Shown here piece after piece: positions 10,115-18,171 of a DNA stretch of 64,000 bases (its first letter is position 1; every line of letters starts with the position of its first letter). The notes beneath the pieces are model-generated. The model was not told where the DNA came from and searched no databases. It was given only the letters and a program-made list of their open reading frames with translations. The stretch covers positions 1-64,000 of the forward strand of contig JADFAL010000026.1 in the NCBI GenBank assembly GCA_015665275.1, in the 5' to 3' direction. The translations under genes and the position numbers were made by a program. This stretch comes from Flavobacteriales bacterium (GTDB lineage Bacteria > Bacteroidota > Bacteroidia > Flavobacteriales_D > Crocinitomicaceae).

Positions 10115-11260
10115 ATGAGTACTTCAAAAACCTTAGGGCGCTATAAAGAGTCGTCCTCTTCTTCTAGTTCAGATCATCCGGGATTGCCACCAGTTGATTG
10201 GAAATCAAACGGAATAGATGCGCCAGAAATGGTATCTACGAGCGATTGGAATCCGAATAAAGAGCCCCACAAATATCCTATAGACATGATTATTATGACG
10301 TGGACGAGCGCTGAATGGGCAGCTTTTGCACAAGTAATGACAGGGCGAACGGATGAAATGCCGTATGGCGGATACAGCCCCGATGGCCCTGATTGGAAAG
10401 ACGATTGGGTAGCCTATTACAATTATTGGGACGATAATGTGCTTTCAGCGGGATCGCCTTCTATATCGAACACTGCCTGGGGAAGTTGTTGCGTTGTGAA
10501 GTTTCCACAAAATGGGAAATCCGCGCTTCTCTTTAAATCAGACATGCACATCAGCACCGATGGGCCGACCATTCCTTTGCAAAATATGGTACAACAGCTC
10601 ATCAATGAATTTAGCCCAAAATTGGTGCTAACCATAGGAACTGCGGGAGGAACCAATATAGCAGATGATCTTGGTTCGGCGAACATTACAAATGGCGGAC
10701 ATTGTCAATTATCTGGTGAATTCTCTGGTTTGAATCTCTGGTTCAATAACACTACGTTCCAAAGCGATTGGACTCCGACAACGACGTATTTAGCCAAAGC
10801 GCAAAAAGATTTATCTAAATTGGTTCCAATAACGCAAGCATGGATCAATGATTTGTACGCTACTAAGAAAAGTGAACTTATTGATAATTGCACGGGCAAA
10901 CCCTATCCCTTAAGTTCTATTCAAAACGCGAACATCGGACCGGATAATATTCCAGTGAAACTTAACGATGTAGCCAACAAAAAAATGGTTCTAACCACCA
11001 ATAGTTATGTTGTAGCAACAACGGATGAGAGTTATGACAATTACGCAGCCATGGAAATGGACGACGCCGTTGTTGGAATGGTCTGTAATGCAAATAAAAT
11101 TGACTTTGGCGTAGTTCGAAACATCTCGGACCCAGTTCAAAACAAGGAGATCAATCAAACTGCAGCAGGGAATTGGGGATCGATTATTTATAGTGCTTTT
11201 GGATTCTACACAAGTTATAACGGTGCATTAGCCGCTTGGGCAATTGCCGCTGCCGAATAA
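10115..11260 (+). CDS. Nucleoside phosphorylase-like protein
   Basis: 381 codons from ATG 10115. An in-frame ATG at 10055 adds 20 residues (Cys-rich, not domain-like). The core resembles the phosphorylase/nucleosidase (PNP/UDP, MTAN) fold: FSPKLVLTIGTAGGTN about residue 170, and near the C-terminus AMEMDDAVVGMVCN followed by FGVVRNISDP, which matches the family's M-E-(A)A and V-R-x-I-S-D substrate and catalytic motifs. The stretch between them is longer than in housekeeping MTANs, and the N-terminus is Ser-rich and unstructured. No signal peptide. Reaction and substrate cannot be assigned; an N-glycosidase or phosphorylase acting on a nucleoside is most likely. It converges with the acyltransferase gene (1 bp apart). 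Confidence 0.65.
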   Translation: MSTSKTLGRYKESSSSSSSDHPGLPPVDWKSNGIDAPEMVSTSDWNPNKEPHKYPIDMIIMTWTSAEWAAFAQVMTGRTDEMPYGGYSPDGPDWKDDWVAYYNYWDDNVLSAGSPSISNTAWGSCCVVKFPQNGKSALLFKSDMHISTDGPTIPLQNMVQQLINEFSPKLVLTIGTAGGTNIADDLGSANITNGGHCQLSGEFSGLNLWFNNTTFQSDWTPTTTYLAKAQKDLSKLVPITQAWINDLYATKKSELIDNCTGKPYPLSSIQNANIGPDNIPVKLNDVANKKMVLTTNSYVVATTDESYDNYAAMEMDDAVVGMVCNANKIDFGVVRNISDPVQNKEINQTAAGNWGSIIYSAFGFYTSYNGALAAWAIAAAE

Positions 11261-11261
11261 A

Positions 11262-12356
11262 CTAAAAGATATCTCTGAGCTTTGTCATCGGACGCTCGTA
11301 GAGATAATAAATCATTGAAGAAATAGCGATGGTTGCAGTCCAGAATACGGCGTAAGCCAACCAATGCTGTTTCAAGGTTTGTGGCGGGAAGTTTTCGATT
11401 ATTACCGAGGCCACTAGTGCCAAATTCACCAAATACATCGCGTAGGAAATCTTACTGATGTATGAAATGCCTTTACCTATAATTCCAAACGGATTGCTTT
11501 TTATAGAAGAAGCCATAGGCAGCAATAACATCGCCCCAATAGATAGCGCTGTGAAGTAGAATACCTTTCCGTACATCGTATCAATACCGTGTGGCGTATA
11601 CATCACTTGATACATCACAAAAATTCCAATTGCGAAAGTAATCCAACGCGTTTTGTACCAAAGATTCTTGTGATAAAAAGCAATATAGGCTGCCAATACG
11701 CCGTAAATGATAGTATCTAGGCGCACAATAACCACCTTTCGAATTTCAACATCGAACCAAAATGCATCATAATTCATATCGGCTTGAGAATAGCGATACA
11801 TCATAGGAGCGGCAATTAAAATGACAATCGACGCAAGCAATGTAGTTTTCTTAGAAAGAAAAAGTCGAAGGCCAAGGATGATCAGCGGCAAGGAAATGTA
11901 GAACCATTCCTCCACAGATAAACTCCAACTCTCCCAGAAGAAGCCGTAAAAGCTTTCGTAGAGGTTGTGAGCAAAGACGAAGAACTTCCAATTGAACTGA
12001 TCAATAGCGTCATCACCACCAATAACCGATGTGCTAACTAAAATAAAATTGATCAGAAGAATTAAGTAATAATTCGGAAGGGTACGAAACCATCGTCTTT
12101 TCCAGAAATGAATAAGTTCTTTGTACCCAAACCGCTCGGAATCCTCTAAAGTTCGAATGAGAATGGTACCAATAAGAAAACCACTAAGTACGAAGAATAG
12201 CTCCACTCCATCTGGCCAAGGAACATGAGGCAACCACTTAAAAATAGGCCCTGCTAGAATAGCGCCATGACTCAAAACCACCAATACGATGGCAATTGCC
12301 CGGTACACATCCAAGCCGAAAACACGGTTCTTCTCGCCTACTTTTAAATCGTTCAT
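11262..12356 (-). CDS. Acyltransferase 3 family membrane protein (OafA/YrhL-like)
   Basis: 364 codons, about ten membrane segments. The N-terminal FGLDVYRAIAIVLVVLSHG contains the family's arginine and catalytic histidine (His30). DGVELFFVLSGFLIGTIL and SLSVEEWFYISLPL are the other signature segments. Such enzymes move acyl groups from a cytoplasmic donor to sugars of surface polysaccharides at the inner membrane; the substrate here is unknown. No glycan genes are adjacent. Confidence 0.9.
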   Translation of the reverse strand: MNDLKVGEKNRVFGLDVYRAIAIVLVVLSHGAILAGPIFKWLPHVPWPDGVELFFVLSGFLIGTILIRTLEDSERFGYKELIHFWKRRWFRTLPNYYLILLINFILVSTSVIGGDDAIDQFNWKFFVFAHNLYESFYGFFWESWSLSVEEWFYISLPLIILGLRLFLSKKTTLLASIVILIAAPMMYRYSQADMNYDAFWFDVEIRKVVIVRLDTIIYGVLAAYIAFYHKNLWYKTRWITFAIGIFVMYQVMYTPHGIDTMYGKVFYFTALSIGAMLLLPMASSIKSNPFGIIGKGISYISKISYAMYLVNLALVASVIIENFPPQTLKQHWLAYAVFWTATIAISSMIYYLYERPMTKLRDIF

Positions 12357-12364
12357 TTCGCTTT

Positions 12365-12372
12365 CAAAGATA
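12365..12372 (-). promoter_or_regulatory. Possible -7 element for the acyltransferase gene
   Basis: TATCTTTG on the minus strand fits TAnnTTTG and lies 8 bp before the ATG, which would give an almost leaderless transcript. No TTG sits at the expected -33 distance, so the call is tentative. Confidence 0.35.
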
Positions 12373-12490
12373 ACAAAGCCTATGACCTAACTGAAGCCAA
12401 ATTAACATGTGCTTTTGTACAACTTTAATAGTTTCAAAATGAGAAAGCTGGAAATTACGTATCTTCGTAAAAACTATTATTTAAACAGCT

Positions 12491-13246
12491 ATGAAACAAT
12501 TACTACTATCCTTTTCATTTTTAACCTTATTGGTTTTTGGTGCAAATGCACAATGTACTCCAGACCCCCAATATACTGTGGGAGGCGTATACCCTGACAG
12601 CGCAACTGGTTTGGCTCCTGCATATGTTGGACAAACGTACAATGAAGTAATTACGGTTGTCGTTCCAGTTGACACGACTATAATGGTTGGTCCAATTCCA
12701 TTTACATTGACTTTTGATTCTGTTGTAGTTTCTGATTGGCAAGGACTTCCTTCCGGTTTTACTGTAGATTACTATTCACCAAATAATACGTTCAGCCCAA
12801 TTGATCAAGGGTGCTTCGAAGGAGCTCAAACAGGATGTATTTTAATTTCTGGTAATCCTACTACTGCGGATGTTGGAAGTTACCAGCAGATAATTTCTAC
12901 TGGTGCCTATTCTACACCCAATAGTCCGCTGGGAGAACCGACGCTTACTTTGGTAGATTACTATTACATCCATATTATTGATGCCAACGGAATTGGAGGG
13001 ATCACGAAGTCGAAGTTTGCTCTGTTCCCAAATCCAGCAAACAGCGTTGTTACACTGAACGGATTTAACGATGTTGATGTTTCCGCTGTATCGGTGGTTG
13101 ACATGAATGGAAAGCAACATGCTTATTTTCATTCATTCAACAGTGCATCGATGGATATTAATGTTGAGACTCTCGAATCTGGAATGTACTTTGTGCGCAT
13201 TGATTACAATGGGATTGCTGAAACTTTGAAGTTCATCAAGGAATAA
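12491..13246 (+). CDS. Small T9SS cargo protein (type A sorting domain)
   Basis: 251 codons. Signal peptide residues 1-20 (ending GANA-Q), then a beta-sandwich-like region of about 150 residues with paired cysteines (CFEGAQTGC). The C-terminal 75 residues are a T9SS type A sorting domain: FALFPNPANSVVTLNG, then VVDMNGKQ, then LESGMYFVRID and a final FIKE. The protein should cross the outer membrane through the type IX system. The function of the passenger is unknown. Confidence 0.9.
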   Translation: MKQLLLSFSFLTLLVFGANAQCTPDPQYTVGGVYPDSATGLAPAYVGQTYNEVITVVVPVDTTIMVGPIPFTLTFDSVVVSDWQGLPSGFTVDYYSPNNTFSPIDQGCFEGAQTGCILISGNPTTADVGSYQQIISTGAYSTPNSPLGEPTLTLVDYYYIHIIDANGIGGITKSKFALFPNPANSVVTLNGFNDVDVSAVSVVDMNGKQHAYFHSFNSASMDINVETLESGMYFVRIDYNGIAETLKFIKE

Positions 13247-13267
13247 TCCAATAGATAACGTAATACT

Positions 13268-13302
13268 GCCGGTTGTTTCATTGAAGCAGCCGGTTTTTTT
13301 TG
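13268..13302 (+). terminator. Rho-independent terminator
   Basis: An 11-bp stem CCGGTTGTTTC / GAAGCAGCCGG (two G-U pairs) with an ATT loop and an 8-T tail, 22 bp after the T9SS cargo gene. Confidence 0.88.
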
Positions 13303-13620
13303 TGCCAGAATATTGGATCATTATACTACGGTATTCTTTCCTATATCGTCTTGAGTGAACTGATTTCTTTAGAAGCAACATCAATTCGTTCGAAATGTCT
13401 CACACGAGGCAATTCGTCTGCTCCTTCAAAATCCTGAAAATCAATGCGCAAAAAATGAAGAAACGGGATCAATCATTGCAGACATAATTTTTTTTCATTT
13501 TTTTTCGCGAACAGTTGCCCTAGAAAGGATATTTGATTTATATTTGCCCACGCTTTAAACGAAAAGCGCGCAACAAATCTCACAAGCTAACTGTTGTTAG
13601 CACCGCAAGGTAGAGAATTT
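13303..13620. other. Intergenic region before tRNA-Asp
   Basis: 318 bases with no gene. It contains two T-runs (about 13488-13506) and, near its right end, the tRNA promoter listed separately. Confidence 0.6.
13515..13546 (+). promoter_or_regulatory. Bacteroidota-type promoter for tRNA-Asp
   Basis: TTG at 13515-13517, a 21-bp spacer and TATATTTG at 13539-13546 fit the Bacteroidota -33/-7 consensus and lie about 75 bp before the mature tRNA. Confidence 0.65.
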
Positions 13621-13694
13621 GGTCCGGTAGTTCAGTTGGTTAGAATACTTGCCTGTCACGCAAGGGGTCGCGGGTTCGAGTCCCGTCCGGACCG
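13621..13694 (+). tRNA. tRNA-Asp (anticodon GTC); integration target
   Basis: Intact 74-nt cloverleaf: acceptor GGTCCGG/CCGGACC with discriminator G, anticodon arm CTTGC-CTGTCAC-GCAAG (GTC), T-arm GCGGGTTCGAGTCCCG. CCA is not encoded. Its last 13 nt plus the next base recur at 53915-53928, which marks it as the likely integration site of the downstream island. Confidence 0.96.
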
Positions 13695-13695
13695 C
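13682..13695 (+). other. attL-like core in tRNA-Asp 3' end
   Basis: CCCGTCCGGACCGC, identical to 53915-53928. It covers the T-stem 3' strand and acceptor 3' strand of tRNA-Asp, the usual crossover place for tRNA-targeting tyrosine recombinases. Confidence 0.75.
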
Positions 13696-13745
13696 TGGAG
13701 TGTAACCACTCAAACGAGAAGCCCATATGGCTGTGGGATTAGAAG

Positions 13746-13785
13746 CCCCTAAGGAGTATCAATTTCCTTAGGGGTTTTGCTTTTT
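13746..13785 (+). terminator. Terminator after tRNA-Asp
   Basis: A 10-bp perfect stem CCCCTAAGGA / TCCTTAGGGG with loop GTATCAATT, followed by T-rich sequence. The loop and the upstream ATATGGCTGT are shared with the terminator at 53964, so the two are homologous. Confidence 0.9.
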
Positions 13786-13926
13786 ATAAAGGGGTCAATT
13801 TCGTGGACAACGAAATTTAACACTTCACATTCATTCCTAAAATCTGCTGTTGATAACTTTTTAGTCTCCAACTTTTGACACAGGTCCTCTTTCTGTTTCT
13901 TTTCGAACAAAAAGAATTACCTATGT

Positions 13927-14469
13927 ATGGCAGTACTTGTAGAAGCGTATTCAGTAGTCGTTAAAACCGAATCCCTTCAAAGGGTGTATCCTTGCGGGTT
14001 CAGTTCATTCAAGAAACAAGTATTGAAGCATCCCTATTGTTTTGATGAAGCCGTTATTTCGATCCACTTTACTGATGCCGACGACCTGGAGTTCTTTGTG
14101 GATGACATAATTCTAAGATCTAATAATCAACTGACCATCGATGATTTTGCGCTCATAGATATGATTGAAGGTGTCATGACCAATAATAACTGGCTGAGAT
14201 TTATCCGAGGAAAGATTTTTGCGCATCGTTCCGAATTCAAAAATTGCATGGAGAACTTTGCAATAGCCTATATTCCGGAGAAATATATAATTGAAACAGA
14301 CATTGTTCACACAATACGATTTCCTCTTGGGTGGACTCCTGATAAGGCCATTCTCGGAAATGACTTCATAACCAAGGATCGCTTAGAGAGTGACTTTTAC
14401 TTTATAGATGATGAGAATGGTCAAAAACTAGCTTTTCTAAAAGATACAAACGAACAAGTATTCATTTAG
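13927..14469 (+). CDS. Island left-end protein of unknown function
   Basis: 180 codons, first gene inside the island. No domain recognised. The protein is acidic and cytosolic by composition, with a central FALIDMIEGVMTNNNWL segment and a C-terminal FYFIDDENGQK stretch. It is followed 36 bp later by the RteC-like gene on the same strand. In Bacteroidota elements such small genes commonly sit beside the integration end. The start ATG at 13927 is preferred over ATG 13923, which is in another frame. Confidence 0.6.
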   Translation: MAVLVEAYSVVVKTESLQRVYPCGFSSFKKQVLKHPYCFDEAVISIHFTDADDLEFFVDDIILRSNNQLTIDDFALIDMIEGVMTNNNWLRFIRGKIFAHRSEFKNCMENFAIAYIPEKYIIETDIVHTIRFPLGWTPDKAILGNDFITKDRLESDFYFIDDENGQKLAFLKDTNEQVFI

Positions 14470-14505
14470 TCAAGATCTTCGATTTCAAATACCTATCTTC
14501 ATGTT

Positions 14506-15435
14506 GTGCAGACGTACGAGAAACATATCTACGAAGTCGATGTAATCAAGACTTATTTTGACATATCATCTAGTTTTGAAAAAGTGGGTAAAGAGAATGA
14601 TCCACTTGTTATACAGCATCTCGAACAGCTGGAGAGTCAAATCAATATTCTCTTAGATAGAAGGGGGCTAGTTAAAGAATTAGTTTGGTCTCATAAATTG
14701 CCCATTGTAATACTTCCGTCTATTGATGTTGAGCTTTATACGAATTGGCTTGGCTTGTTCTTATACGGTGTAAATCCAAACAAGGTACACTTGATACTGG
14801 AGTACCACTTGCAACATTGGAATTTAAAGGAATCATTTCTAAACCGGGTTGAGTTCTTCTGTTTAGAAAGATTAAATGAGAACCGAATCTTGTTGGACAA
14901 CACCAATGGAAACATCATGTCAATGTGGCTATTGAGGAAAAGAGAGCTTTTTGGATATGATGGAGTTCAGCCTACAAAACCAATGAATGATAAATCTAAA
15001 TCAAAGCAAAAAGATAAAAAAGAAACGGAACCTATTGATGTCAATCGTTCAATGCTGAATAAAAAGATAGTGTTCTCCCCAAAAAAAACAAATAATATCT
15101 TTCAAGTAGTGAAGAACTGTTTATTTGAAGAGTCTAAAGACAACATGAAACTTCTGGAGTCACTTATAAATGGAGAAAACGTTAATACATGTTTCAAAGT
15201 TAAATACACTACCACAAAATTCACTGACTTATTTGTTCGTCTCAAAGAAGCTGAAATCATTTATAATCAATACGACAAGGACGTCGCACAATGGATTCAT
15301 TCGCACTTTTTATTTCATGACATGAAAGAAAAGAAGTTTAAGAAATCTTCAGTTAAAACAATCCTCAAAACATTTAGTCGCGAAAAATCGATCAGAAAAA
15401 AAGATCAAATAGACATTACCTCAATCCTAAAATGA
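14506..15435 (+). CDS. RteC-like / element-associated protein
   Basis: 309 codons beginning with GTG. The N-terminal half is helical (LEQLESQINILLDRRG) with the segment PIVILPSIDVELYTNWLGLFLYGVNP. The centre (about residues 160-185) is a Lys-rich linker, and the C-terminal 120 residues (NCLFEESKDNMKLLESLING, then KKFKKSSVKTILKTFSREK) resemble the end of RteC-like proteins found next to excisionase genes in Bacteroidota mobile elements. The assignment is weak and based on layout as much as sequence. It precedes an HTH gene by about 70 bp. Confidence 0.5.
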   Translation: MQTYEKHIYEVDVIKTYFDISSSFEKVGKENDPLVIQHLEQLESQINILLDRRGLVKELVWSHKLPIVILPSIDVELYTNWLGLFLYGVNPNKVHLILEYHLQHWNLKESFLNRVEFFCLERLNENRILLDNTNGNIMSMWLLRKRELFGYDGVQPTKPMNDKSKSKQKDKKETEPIDVNRSMLNKKIVFSPKKTNNIFQVVKNCLFEESKDNMKLLESLINGENVNTCFKVKYTTTKFTDLFVRLKEAEIIYNQYDKDVAQWIHSHFLFHDMKEKKFKKSSVKTILKTFSREKSIRKKDQIDITSILK

Positions 15436-15507
15436 AGTGGGGGAAAACTGGGGGAAAACTGTGGGTGATCCCCGGCAACTGAAAAATACTCTTCTTTTCT
15501 TTACACC

Positions 15508-15840
15508 ATGAATCTTAAAATGATAGACATGGAAAAGGACGACAGACACATTGTAACAATGCGTGTAAGTGAACTCCAGGAGGCTATTCGAAGCTCCGTC
15601 GAAGAGAAGCTTCGAGAGTTCATCACGGAACAAAAATCGGAAGACAAGAAGAATGACACAACTCTCATACCACGAAAAAAAGTGGCTAAGATGTTTCAAG
15701 TCAGCACCGTTTCTCTTGACAAATGGAGGCGTAAAGGTCTCCTACCCGACCCAATAAAGCAAGGAAGAAAAATCTATTACTTACGATCGGAAATAGAACG
15801 AATGATTATCGAACGAAAACAACACTATTATGGAAAATGA
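15508..15840 (+). CDS. Excisionase-like helix-turn-helix protein
   Basis: 110 codons. Residues about 55-105 form a MerR/HTH_17-type winged helix: TTLIPRKKVAKMFQVSTVSL followed by DKWRRKGLLPDPIKQGRKIY, then a YLRSEIERMI helix. This layout is typical of the small DNA-binding proteins (excisionase-like) at the ends of Bacteroidota integrative elements. The N-terminal 50 residues are a charged helix. An internal ATG at residue 8 (MEKDDRH) gives a shorter alternative. The gene overlaps the next by 11 bp, indicating co-transcription. Confidence 0.8.
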   Translation: MNLKMIDMEKDDRHIVTMRVSELQEAIRSSVEEKLREFITEQKSEDKKNDTTLIPRKKVAKMFQVSTVSLDKWRRKGLLPDPIKQGRKIYYLRSEIERMIIERKQHYYGK

Positions 15841-16225
15841 AATACTACAACTAGGAGGGCCACACCTGAAAGAGTGCAAATGCTGCGGCATTGAGTTCTA
15901 CGGTAGAAGAAACCAGAAGTTTGTTAACACGGCACACAAAGCTCAATACAATAACGAAAAACGTGCTCTAAAAACAGAAAAGCTAAAGCCTATTTTCAAG
16001 AGAATGAGGACTTCCTATGAGGTTCTGAATAATTACGCTAAAAATGGAAAGCTGGGGCGTTGGATGTACATCACTGATTTAATTAAAGAAGGTTTCGATG
16101 CTAACATCCCAACCAACCTTATCAAATCAAAAGAAGATGGAGCGGAATATTATAAACTACTCGACTATGCATATCGCCTGTCTGAAGATGGTACAAAAAT
16201 TATTATTCAAAAAGTAAACGACTAG
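15830..16225 (+). CDS. Small zinc-ribbon-like protein
   Basis: 131 codons, overlapping the HTH gene. Residues 16-40 contain C-x-CC-G-x-EF-x-GRRNQKFVN, half of a treble-clef or zinc-ribbon pattern followed by a helix. The rest is helical, with a KIIIQKVND end. It probably binds nucleic acid, by inference from basic residues and context. It is part of the conserved-looking accessory block at the left end of the island. Confidence 0.65.
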   Translation: MENEILQLGGPHLKECKCCGIEFYGRRNQKFVNTAHKAQYNNEKRALKTEKLKPIFKRMRTSYEVLNNYAKNGKLGRWMYITDLIKEGFDANIPTNLIKSKEDGAEYYKLLDYAYRLSEDGTKIIIQKVND

Positions 16226-16227
16226 TT

Positions 16228-16419
16228 ATGGAAGGAGTAAAGTTAGACGTATTCAGACCTGCAGAATATAAGCAGTTTGTACCTGAAAATGCGGTAAATG
16301 AAAGTAGTAGTAATGCCACCAACGTATTGGTCATTGGTGGAATCATGCTTGTTATAGGGCTAATTGTCTTGGCGGCAGTGGAGGAGTCACGAAATAGAGA
16401 CAAAGAATCATTTAGATAG
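16228..16419 (+). CDS. Small single-pass membrane protein
   Basis: 63 codons, starting 3 bp after the stop of the Zn-ribbon gene. Residues about 32-50 (VLVIGGIMLVIGLIVLAAV) form one transmembrane helix, with a polar N-terminal half and a short charged tail (EESRNRDKE). The tight spacing supports it as a real gene. Function unknown. Confidence 0.55.
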   Translation: MEGVKLDVFRPAEYKQFVPENAVNESSSNATNVLVIGGIMLVIGLIVLAAVEESRNRDKESFR

Positions 16420-16450
16420 CTTGCTTATTCGATCCGTTAATCTACACACT

Positions 16451-17926
16451 CTACACATCTTTAAGTTTTGCCAAAATCCTTACCATCGCCAACGTATCCA
16501 ACTCACAATATGCCAGTAGATCCTTTCTAACTTGTTCTATATCCCCCTCAAAATTTCCCTGCAGCATTTGGGTAAATGCGGTACTCGCTGTCCCACCTTC
16601 TTGAATGTTCAAGTTCTTATACGACAATTCGGGAACCAATGCAGGTAAAACCTTTTTGATAGAATACGAACCTTGCATCTCAGGAGTATAATACCAACGC
16701 TGTTGGAATGGTATCATTAAGTCTTTCAAGCGATCGATTATCCCTTGTATTTGACGTACATGAAGCGGTGAGAAATCGATTAGATCATTGAGTTTACCTC
16801 GCTCGAACCCGATATTATACACCATCACATCGCCAACTTGTCCGCAATCTTCAATCAATCTTTCGATGAACTGAACTCGCGGATCTTCGCCATTTGTTTC
16901 GGCCAAATATTCTTTATGCTCAACGCGACCGTCTTCATGTTCGATATGCAGAGAATACTGGAACACCAGTTGCTGATATGGTCGGCTACCATCGAAGATA
17001 GGCACGGCTGAAGTGAACGTCTCAAAGTCTAAGTGATAAATTGGATAGTTTAGATCCCCAACAAACTTTTTGATCGCCGGACTATCAATAAAATTTTCAT
17101 TTCGAATTTCACTTTGCACTTGCATCCACTGTTTATCATTCAGCGGAAACTCCTCTGGAATATCTTTGAAGTGCATTATGTTTTTGTCGTGGAGCTCAAA
17201 CTTCTTATCTGCTTTTAAACGTGCGATATTGAAGATCGAGTAATCGGGAACGTGCTTCCAACAATGTCCAGCAAAATCGCACTGATATGGATCTGAGCAA
17301 TGGGGACCGATGTCCTTTAGTGGAGCATTGGGTTGTTGTAACACCTTTTTCAAGAATGCGGCCTTATTGGGTATGCCCGGTAACAATTCCAATACGCGTT
17401 CTTTCACAGATGCTATCGTGAATAGTTGATGTACATCGATAGGACCGTTTTTTACGCACTGATTGTTGATATGGATAATAGAGATGTCTTTCAGGTCAAT
17501 ACCTGAGTTCACAATAGTGTAATACTGGATCGTAGCATCTAACTCATACGTTTCGCTTACTTTCGTCGAACTTTTGACTTCATAAGCTCTCCACCCATCG
17601 TCATGCTTTACCAAAATATCTAAAGCAGCCAAGACTCCATTAAACTGAAACGCTGCTTCGTATATAATCCTTGTCCCCTTCTCTATTTCTTCTTTAGTGC
17701 GAATGACTGCTTTTTGAAAATCGAAATAACTTTCAGGTGTGCAATCTACTCCTCCTGGGAACAATTGACATGCTAGCTCACCAACTGAAGTACCTTGGTC
17801 GAATATGGCCTCTTGAGCTGCCGTAACTTCACTCTTCAATTCGCGGTGGTGCTTATTTAAATACAATGCTTTCTCGCACTGCATGCCTTTTTTAAAAGTT
17901 GATTTGGATAGGATGTGTTTTTGCAT
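16451..17926 (-). CDS. DUF2779 protein: RecB/Cas4-like nuclease plus DEDD exonuclease-like domain
   Basis: 491 codons. The N-terminal half looks like a PD-(D/E)xK nuclease of the Cas4/RecB type: Asp103 in AALDIL and Glu116-Val-Lys118 in YEVKSS. Four cysteines could hold an iron-sulphur cluster: Cys17 (GMQCEKALYL) and Cys210, Cys216, Cys222 in the HCSDPYQCDFAGHCW segment. The C-terminal half starts YHLDFETF (Asp300, Glu302) and ends AYCELDTLAMV, the pattern of a DEDD 3'-5' exonuclease fold. The whole is the DUF2779 family. A DNA-processing or defence role is possible but unproven. It is transcribed against the neighbouring accessory genes. Confidence 0.8.
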   Translation of the reverse strand: MQKHILSKSTFKKGMQCEKALYLNKHHRELKSEVTAAQEAIFDQGTSVGELACQLFPGGVDCTPESYFDFQKAVIRTKEEIEKGTRIIYEAAFQFNGVLAALDILVKHDDGWRAYEVKSSTKVSETYELDATIQYYTIVNSGIDLKDISIIHINNQCVKNGPIDVHQLFTIASVKERVLELLPGIPNKAAFLKKVLQQPNAPLKDIGPHCSDPYQCDFAGHCWKHVPDYSIFNIARLKADKKFELHDKNIMHFKDIPEEFPLNDKQWMQVQSEIRNENFIDSPAIKKFVGDLNYPIYHLDFETFTSAVPIFDGSRPYQQLVFQYSLHIEHEDGRVEHKEYLAETNGEDPRVQFIERLIEDCGQVGDVMVYNIGFERGKLNDLIDFSPLHVRQIQGIIDRLKDLMIPFQQRWYYTPEMQGSYSIKKVLPALVPELSYKNLNIQEGGTASTAFTQMLQGNFEGDIEQVRKDLLAYCELDTLAMVRILAKLKDV

Positions 17927-17996
17927 AGTGGACTGTAAGGCGTCTAATTTAAAAACAATAGTGAAATTACTTTTTGCTCTTTTCAGCTGTATTTAA

Positions 17997-18067
17997 TTCG
18001 AAATAATCCGATTGGATTCGAACTAAAAAGGATTAATCCATATTTATCCGAAACAATTCGGATTAAA
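17997..18067 (+). repeat. 71-bp intergenic element, copy 1 (inverted relative to 29457-29527)
   Basis: The ungapped alignment with the reverse complement of 29457-29527 gives 52 of 71 identical positions by eye. Both ends are best conserved: TTCGAAATAAT at one end and TCGGATTAAA at the other. It is rich in TTCGAA/ATCCG words and can form a small hairpin (TATCCGAA / TTCGGATTA). Located between the divergent DUF2779 and surface-operon genes. Confidence 0.75.
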
Positions 18068-18143
18068 TATGTCTTCGGGTGGATTGATTCGAAAGTGAAT
18101 TTTTCTTAGGTGACCAGTAGTTTATCAAAAAGATATTTTTTTA

Positions 18144-18151
18144 TAACTTTG
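18144..18151 (+). promoter_or_regulatory. Likely -7 element of the surface-protein operon
   Basis: TAACTTTG matches TAnnTTTG. It ends 2 bp before the ATG at 18154, so a transcript from it would start at or after that codon. This is why the ATG at 18172 is chosen for the gene. There is no exact TTG at -33 (TTTA instead). Confidence 0.5.
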
Positions 18152-18171
18152 AAATGCCAACCGATACACTT

